Positions 63,385-64,000 of a stretch of DNA of 64,000 nt are shown here, piece after piece; within the stretch, counting starts at the first letter, position 1, and every line of letters begins with the position of its first letter. The position numbers and the translations under genes were made by a program. This stretch comes from CBDANZ01 sp965197865 (lineage in GTDB: Bacteria > Acidobacteriota > Vicinamibacteria > Vicinamibacterales > CAVVIG01): the NCBI GenBank assembly GCA_965197865.1, contig CBDANZ010000005.1:620001-684000 (forward strand), read 5' to 3'. The notes beneath the pieces are model-generated. The model was not told the DNA's origin and ran no database searches. It worked only from the letters and a program-made list of their open reading frames with translations.

Positions 63385-64000
63385 TCAGTCAACGGCATGG
63401 AGCTGATAGTCCTTCAACAAGATGTCGGCGTCGGCCGCGTCGTCAGGCAGAACCTGGAGCCAGAGAACTCCCATCTCATCAGAGGGGTGCACTCCCCACC
63501 GGACCCGCCGCGGTGGGTAATGCGGGTTGCGCACGTTCGCGTCCGAGTTGTCGTAGAGATATTCCATCTTGAGCGTGGACCCGCTCGGAAGCTCGATGGG
63601 TCTCGCGTATCGATACTGTTCTGCCCAGTGGGCATCCCACTCTTTGATCCATAGGAGCCACCTCATTGCTCCGTCTGGAAGCGTCGCCGTGGCCCTTATC
63701 TCCTTTGCTAGGTTGTGCGCGTGCGGGTAGACGCTCAGGACCTGGAGGCCCACCGGCAGGACGTAACTATCGACTACCGCATGATCGCGGCTGCCGGCAG
63801 GGATGTCGATTGTTCTGGAGCTCAGTTTGAGCAGGATCGGGTCGCGCGCCGGCGGTGTCGGGGAAAAGTACAGTGCGATGCTCGGTTGGATCGACTCTGG
63901 AGTGCCAGTCGGCCGCAATTGCAGTTGCATGACGAGGTCGCTTCCCGGTTCGAGCCGCCACGCCATGCCGTCGGGTTCCACCCATGGCGTCGATCCGGGC
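63385..64000 (-). CDS. C-terminal part of a PHM-like (copper monooxygenase-fold) secreted protein, cut by window edge
   Basis: At least 204 residues; the frame is open to the right edge. 'VEPDGMAWRLEPGSDLVMQL', 'IDIPAGSRDHAVVDSYVLP', 'VLSVYPHAHNLAKEIRATAT' and 'LPSGSTLKMEYLYDNSDANV' match the two-domain copper type II monooxygenase-like fold found in many acidobacterial secreted proteins. The His pair in 'YPHAHN' is the candidate metal site. The upstream part lies outside the window. Confidence 0.7.
   Translation of the reverse strand, partial: PGSTPWVEPDGMAWRLEPGSDLVMQLQLRPTGTPESIQPSIALYFSPTPPARDPILLKLSSRTIDIPAGSRDHAVVDSYVLPVGLQVLSVYPHAHNLAKEIRATATLPDGAMRWLLWIKEWDAHWAEQYRYARPIELPSGSTLKMEYLYDNSDANVRNPHYPPRRVRWGVHPSDEMGVLWLQVLPDDAADADILLKDYQLHAVD

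Overview
The window is a GC-rich bacterial chromosome segment. Its gene content suggests an acidobacterium, probably of the Vicinamibacteria type: 'WPQWRG' PQQ-type propellers, a TolB-like/DUF5916 outer-membrane protein, paired M16 peptidases, a PIG-L/bacillithiol gene set, an Att-type ABC system and many short palindromic and 'cacgaag' intergenic repeats. The taxonomy is inferred from gene families, not from a marker-gene comparison.

Layout. (1) 1-3.8 kb: methionine/SAM cycle. An ArsR-methyltransferase fusion precedes a metH that runs off the left edge. (2) 4-9.2 kb: a secreted hypothetical protein, a broken TolB/outer-membrane-type pseudogene, a PQQ-like propeller and an AAA ATPase. (3) 9.4-15.9 kb: a complete histidine operon read right to left, hisL(leader)-hisI-hisG-hisD-hisC-hisB-hisH-hisF-hisA. 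It is headed by an attenuator: a 22-codon leader peptide with four His codons in six, a U-tailed terminator and a competing antiterminator. (4) 15.9-19.0 kb: a molybdate locus with a divergent HTH-TOBE regulator and modABC. (5) 19-22 kb: ahcY flanked by remnants of TetR, HlyD and ABC-ATPase genes. (6) 22-37.9 kb: housekeeping and redox genes, including an exported methyltransferase, PIG-L protein, bshA-bshB1, an FAD oxidoreductase, an O6-alkylguanine repair gene, panE, purE, an M16 pair and a sodium-solute symporter preceded by two tiny coupled ORFs. (7) 37.9-45.4 kb: an FAD-linked oxidase, an M61 peptidase, a zinc-ribbon protein, a second exported methyltransferase and a frameshifted cNMP-sensor kinase. 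(8) 45.5-49.7 kb: an AttEFGH-like ABC transporter operon. (9) 49.9-57.9 kb: MFS and BASS transporters, an MBL hydrolase with an internal duplication, an Ada remnant, an integrase stub beside tRNA-Gln, and gltX. (10) 58-64 kb: decayed fragments around a large DUF5916 protein with two nearly identical TolB-like domains, ending in a partial gene at the right edge.

Two themes run through the window. Core metabolic genes (metH, his, ahcY, purE, gltX) are intact, while accessory genes are often truncated, fused by internal deletion or frameshifted. Several families of short repeats sit in intergenic gaps, at gene ends, and even inside metH, where they encode two interdomain linkers.
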